Below, piece by piece: positions 61,550 to 64,000 of a DNA stretch of 64,000 bases. Under the pieces are notes generated by a model, which saw nothing but the letters and a program-made list of their open reading frames with translations, did no database searches and was not told where the DNA came from. Made by a program: the position numbers and the translations under genes. The DNA is taken from contig NZ_JPMI01000004.1 of NCBI RefSeq assembly GCF_000733295.1, positions 1 through 64,000 on the forward strand, in the 5' to 3' direction. Position 1 is the first letter of the stretch; each line of letters opens with the position of its first letter. The DNA comes from Archangium violaceum Cb vi76 (GTDB lineage Bacteria; Myxococcota; Myxococcia; Myxococcales; Myxococcaceae).

Positions 61550-64000
61550 GGCGTGGCCTCCGGAGGGGACATGGATTCGATGGCTCGGTCGAAGATGGGG
61601 CCCATGGGGATGCCTCGGATCTCGTCGATGCTGAGAAACCGGGCCAGACCGCCCATGGTGATGCGGATGCGGCCGAAGCCCTGGTTGAAGCTCACTCGCA
61701 CGTGTTCCGGGTAGCCCACGCTCAAGGCGTAGCGGACGCGGTTGGTGGCGGGATCGGTGTGGTGCGGATCCTCGAGGTCGAGCAGGTCGAGCAGGTGGCG
61801 GTTGCCAATGCGCAGGATTTCCGCGCGTCCGTTGACGCTGCGATCCTTGCCGGAGATGACCACCGCGGCGTTTCCGTCAAAGGGCTCGCCCCGGGAGGAT
61901 TTCACGCCGGTGGCCCGCACGCGGGCCTCCAGCGTGGAGTGCTTTCCCCGCCAGTCCAACACGCACTGTCCGGTGATACGTCCACCCCGGACGCCCATCT
62001 CCAGCTGGCTCAGGGAGAACATGTTCTGGTTGATGGACAGGTTTCCGGCCAAGGGAGCGATGGAGATGAGCGGCGTGGTGATGCTGCCCACCGACATGAA
62101 TCCACTGCGCGAGAGCAAGGGGTGCTGGTCGGCGAAACGAAGCATCGAGTACGGGTTCACCTCGATGTCGTCCAGCAGCTTCACCTGGCCGTCGAGGAGC
62201 TCCACGTTCTCGGTCAGCGGCACGTTGCCATCGAGCGCTTCGAGGGTGACTCCTGATTCGGGCAGCCGCAGGTTCACGTTCTGGAGGAGAACGTTGGAGA
62301 GGGTCCGGAAGACCACCAGGTTGGGCGAGGCCACCTGGAAATCGAGCGTGACATCGCCGCTGCTCTCGAGGATGCCGGGCCGCGCGAGCTTGGACAGGTC
62401 CTGCTTCAACTTCCCCTGGACCGCCAGCCGGCGCCGGTCTTCGCCGAGCTCGAGCCGGCCTTCGGCGTTCAGCTGGGTACTCGTCCCCGCATGGGTCAGT
62501 TGCAGGTCGGGGATGTGGATGAGGCCATTGGGCTCACGGCGGGCGGAGAACGACCATTCCAGGTCCTGGACCGGGTAGGGCAGCGCCGGCTTCTGCTCGA
62601 GGGAGCGGACCTTCAAGTGTTGTTTCAGCGCGAGCTCGTCCGCTTCCCACTTCTCGGTGAAGGTGGCGGTGGTGTCGCTGGACACCTCGGCGAAGGACAG
62701 CCGGCGATCGCTCAGGCCCACGTTGAGTTTTTCTACCGTCAGGTGGCTGTGGACGATTCGCCGTGGCCCCTCGGCGCGCGACTCGACCTGCCAACGCAGC
62801 AGTGCGGGGAGGTTGATCGACCGGGCATCCTCCCTCCAGCGGATGCCGCGCGCGTCCACCACCGCCTTTCCCTCGAAGTGGGCGGTCCGTGCCGGGTTGG
62901 GGGTCAGGCTCGGGGTGCCGTCGGCGGCGATGTCCGTGAGTACGCCGAGCAGCGTGCCATGCAGGTCGACGTTCAGCTCGAGCTTCGAGGGCTCCAGTTC
63001 CCTGGGCACCCCGGCCCTGGCCAGGAGGGGTGTGAGCGCACCGAGGGGAGGAATGGCACTGGTGACATCACAGCGAAGCGAGCGGCTCTTCCGGTCGAAC
63101 GCCAGTGCGGCATCGAGTGCGAGCTTCAGTCCCGCCTGACTGGTGAGCCCCAGCCGGAGCGACGGCTTCCGGCGATCCAGATCCAACGTCAGGGTCTGGT
63201 GCTGTGAACCCGCGTCGTTCTCACCGACGCGCAGCCCTTCGATTCGAAGATCCAGGTCGCCCTTGTGACGCCAGGCATCTCCTCGCGAGCGCATCACGAC
63301 GGCGACGTTGCTGGCCGACACGTCGTCCCATCCCGGCCGCTGCAGGCGCAGCTCCGTGCGGTGCTCCACCCGTGGCGAGGAGGAGAAGAGCGCCGCCAGT
63401 GTGCCCGTGGACGTCAGGTCCACGGCCAGGTGCTTCCAGGGAAGACGTGCGGCGACCGAATCGGGGATGAAGGGCCGGGCAGCGGCGAGGTCCGGGGTCT
63501 GGACGGCCAGGGTGTACGCCACCGCGTCGGTTCCCTTGGTGGCATCCACCGACGCGTGCATCGTGCCGACGTCGAGCTCCAGACGGGCGCGGGCCCGGCT
63601 CAGCCGCGGCTCGTCCAACCGGGGGAATGCCTCCGACACGCCGAGCTTCACGTGCACGGGACCCTTCAGCACCTCGCGTCCATCCGCGGTGAGCACCTGG
63701 AGTGCCTCCACGGGCAGGTCCGCTTTCAGTGCGAAGGGCGGCTCTCCCGTCAGGGGCGCATGGAGCTGGAATCCCAGACGTTGAGCGGTCGCACGGAGCC
63801 CGGAGGCACGGACGTCCAAGGCCTCCACCATTCCGGACAGGGCCGCATCCCCCGCGACCTGGATGGGCGAGGAGGAGTCTGGCCGCAGCTGGTGACCCTT
63901 CAGTTCGCCAGAGGCCTTCGGAACACGCAGCGCCGTGGGCCCTCCGACATCGAGCCCCTGGAGCCCGAAGGTGAGTCGAGCGGCCAGGCCCTTCTGGGGA
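61546..64000 (-). CDS. AsmA-like (YdbH-type) intermembrane protein, 5' end outside the window
   Basis: The frame stays open without a start to the right edge, so at least 818 residues are present and the N-terminus lies beyond 64000. The visible part is a long run of beta-strand repeats typical of AsmA/YdbH/DUF3971 proteins (KLELNVDLHGTLLGVL; GLIHIPDLQLTHAGTSTQL; RFADQHPLLSRSGFM). YdbH-type proteins form grooves that carry phospholipids across the periplasm. The next gene is a DUF1318 (YdbL-like) lipoprotein, the known YdbH partner, overlapping by 4 nt. An internal ATG at 63831 is not the real start. Confidence 0.82.
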   Translation of the reverse strand, partial: PQKGLAARLTFGLQGLDVGGPTALRVPKASGELKGHQLRPDSSSPIQVAGDAALSGMVEALDVRASGLRATAQRLGFQLHAPLTGEPPFALKADLPVEALQVLTADGREVLKGPVHVKLGVSEAFPRLDEPRLSRARARLELDVGTMHASVDATKGTDAVAYTLAVQTPDLAAARPFIPDSVAARLPWKHLAVDLTSTGTLAALFSSSPRVEHRTELRLQRPGWDDVSASNVAVVMRSRGDAWRHKGDLDLRIEGLRVGENDAGSQHQTLTLDLDRRKPSLRLGLTSQAGLKLALDAALAFDRKSRSLRCDVTSAIPPLGALTPLLARAGVPRELEPSKLELNVDLHGTLLGVLTDIAADGTPSLTPNPARTAHFEGKAVVDARGIRWREDARSINLPALLRWQVESRAEGPRRIVHSHLTVEKLNVGLSDRRLSFAEVSSDTTATFTEKWEADELALKQHLKVRSLEQKPALPYPVQDLEWSFSARREPNGLIHIPDLQLTHAGTSTQLNAEGRLELGEDRRRLAVQGKLKQDLSKLARPGILESSGDVTLDFQVASPNLVVFRTLSNVLLQNVNLRLPESGVTLEALDGNVPLTENVELLDGQVKLLDDIEVNPYSMLRFADQHPLLSRSGFMSVGSITTPLISIAPLAGNLSINQNMFSLSQLEMGVRGGRITGQCVLDWRGKHSTLEARVRATGVKSSRGEPFDGNAAVVISGKDRSVNGRAEILRIGNRHLLDLLDLEDPHHTDPATNRVRYALSVGYPEHVRVSFNQGFGRIRITMGGLARFLSIDEIRGIPMGPIFDRAIESMSPPEATP

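Overview
The window is a high-GC stretch of a predatory, fruiting-body-type myxobacterium chromosome, most likely suborder Cystobacterineae (Archangium/Cystobacter/Myxococcus relatives). The evidence is strong third-position GC, long antisense shadow frames, a Ser/Thr kinase of the HRDVNPTN type with a DUF4388-like tail, many histidine kinases without a clear partner, TolB-like propeller lipoproteins, an Oar-like TonB receptor, Uma2 (DUF820) protein and kelch/RCC1 fragments. This assignment is inference from gene content; no rRNA is present. One tRNA gene (Gln, TTG) lies at 3311-3384.

Layout. 0.1-5 kb: truB, a MASE1 histidine kinase, tRNA-Gln, an archaemetzincin-like protein and a propeller lipoprotein. 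5-11 kb: a membrane-anchored FeS oxidoreductase (ETF:menaquinone oxidoreductase type), a 53-aa acidic ORF, an AAA ATPase and a VWA protein. 11-13.9 kb: an accessory island with lower GC holding a fused XRE-ImmA/IrrE protein, a PIN-like partner and an IS66 scar. 13.9-19 kb: GNAT, a DsbD/ScsB-type disulfide reductase with a small redoxin, XRE and Uma2 proteins. 19-23.5 kb: decayed fragments, then a compact operon of Rieske oxygenase alpha and beta subunits and a ketol-acid reductoisomerase paralogue with altered catalytic residues. 23.6-31 kb: a translationally coupled TPR / beta-barrel / histidine kinase operon, an aldehyde dehydrogenase-DUF779 operon and a sigma-54 response regulator. 31-39 kb: gene remnants, a heme peroxidase, an M23 peptidase, a 2-hydroxychromene-2-carboxylate isomerase-like protein and a phospholipase-D lipoprotein. 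39-48.7 kb: the Oar-like receptor and a coiled-coil / kinase / Hsp70 / J-protein operon. 48.9-64 kb: a Crp/Fnr regulator followed by tandem CRP-like boxes and a histidine kinase, a coupled pair of signal-less trypsin-PDZ proteases with a LuxR-type pseudo-receiver regulator, Nudix genes (one gutted), an M20 peptidase, and an operon resembling YdbH-YdbL with a propeller/TPR protein, which runs off the right edge.

Two themes recur. First, at least seven copies of one palindromic element (arms CCCTCACCC, CCCTCTCCC and GGGAGAGGG) sit between genes, usually just past a stop codon. Second, the window has many deletion scars: IS66, RCC1, a lipase C-terminus, kelch, a radical SAM/UdgX fusion and a Nudix gene without its Nudix box. 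The best candidates for undescribed biology are the Rieske-reductoisomerase operon (20.2-22.95 kb), the kinase-Hsp70-J-protein operon (42.5-48.0 kb) and the ImmA-PIN module (12.0-13.7 kb).
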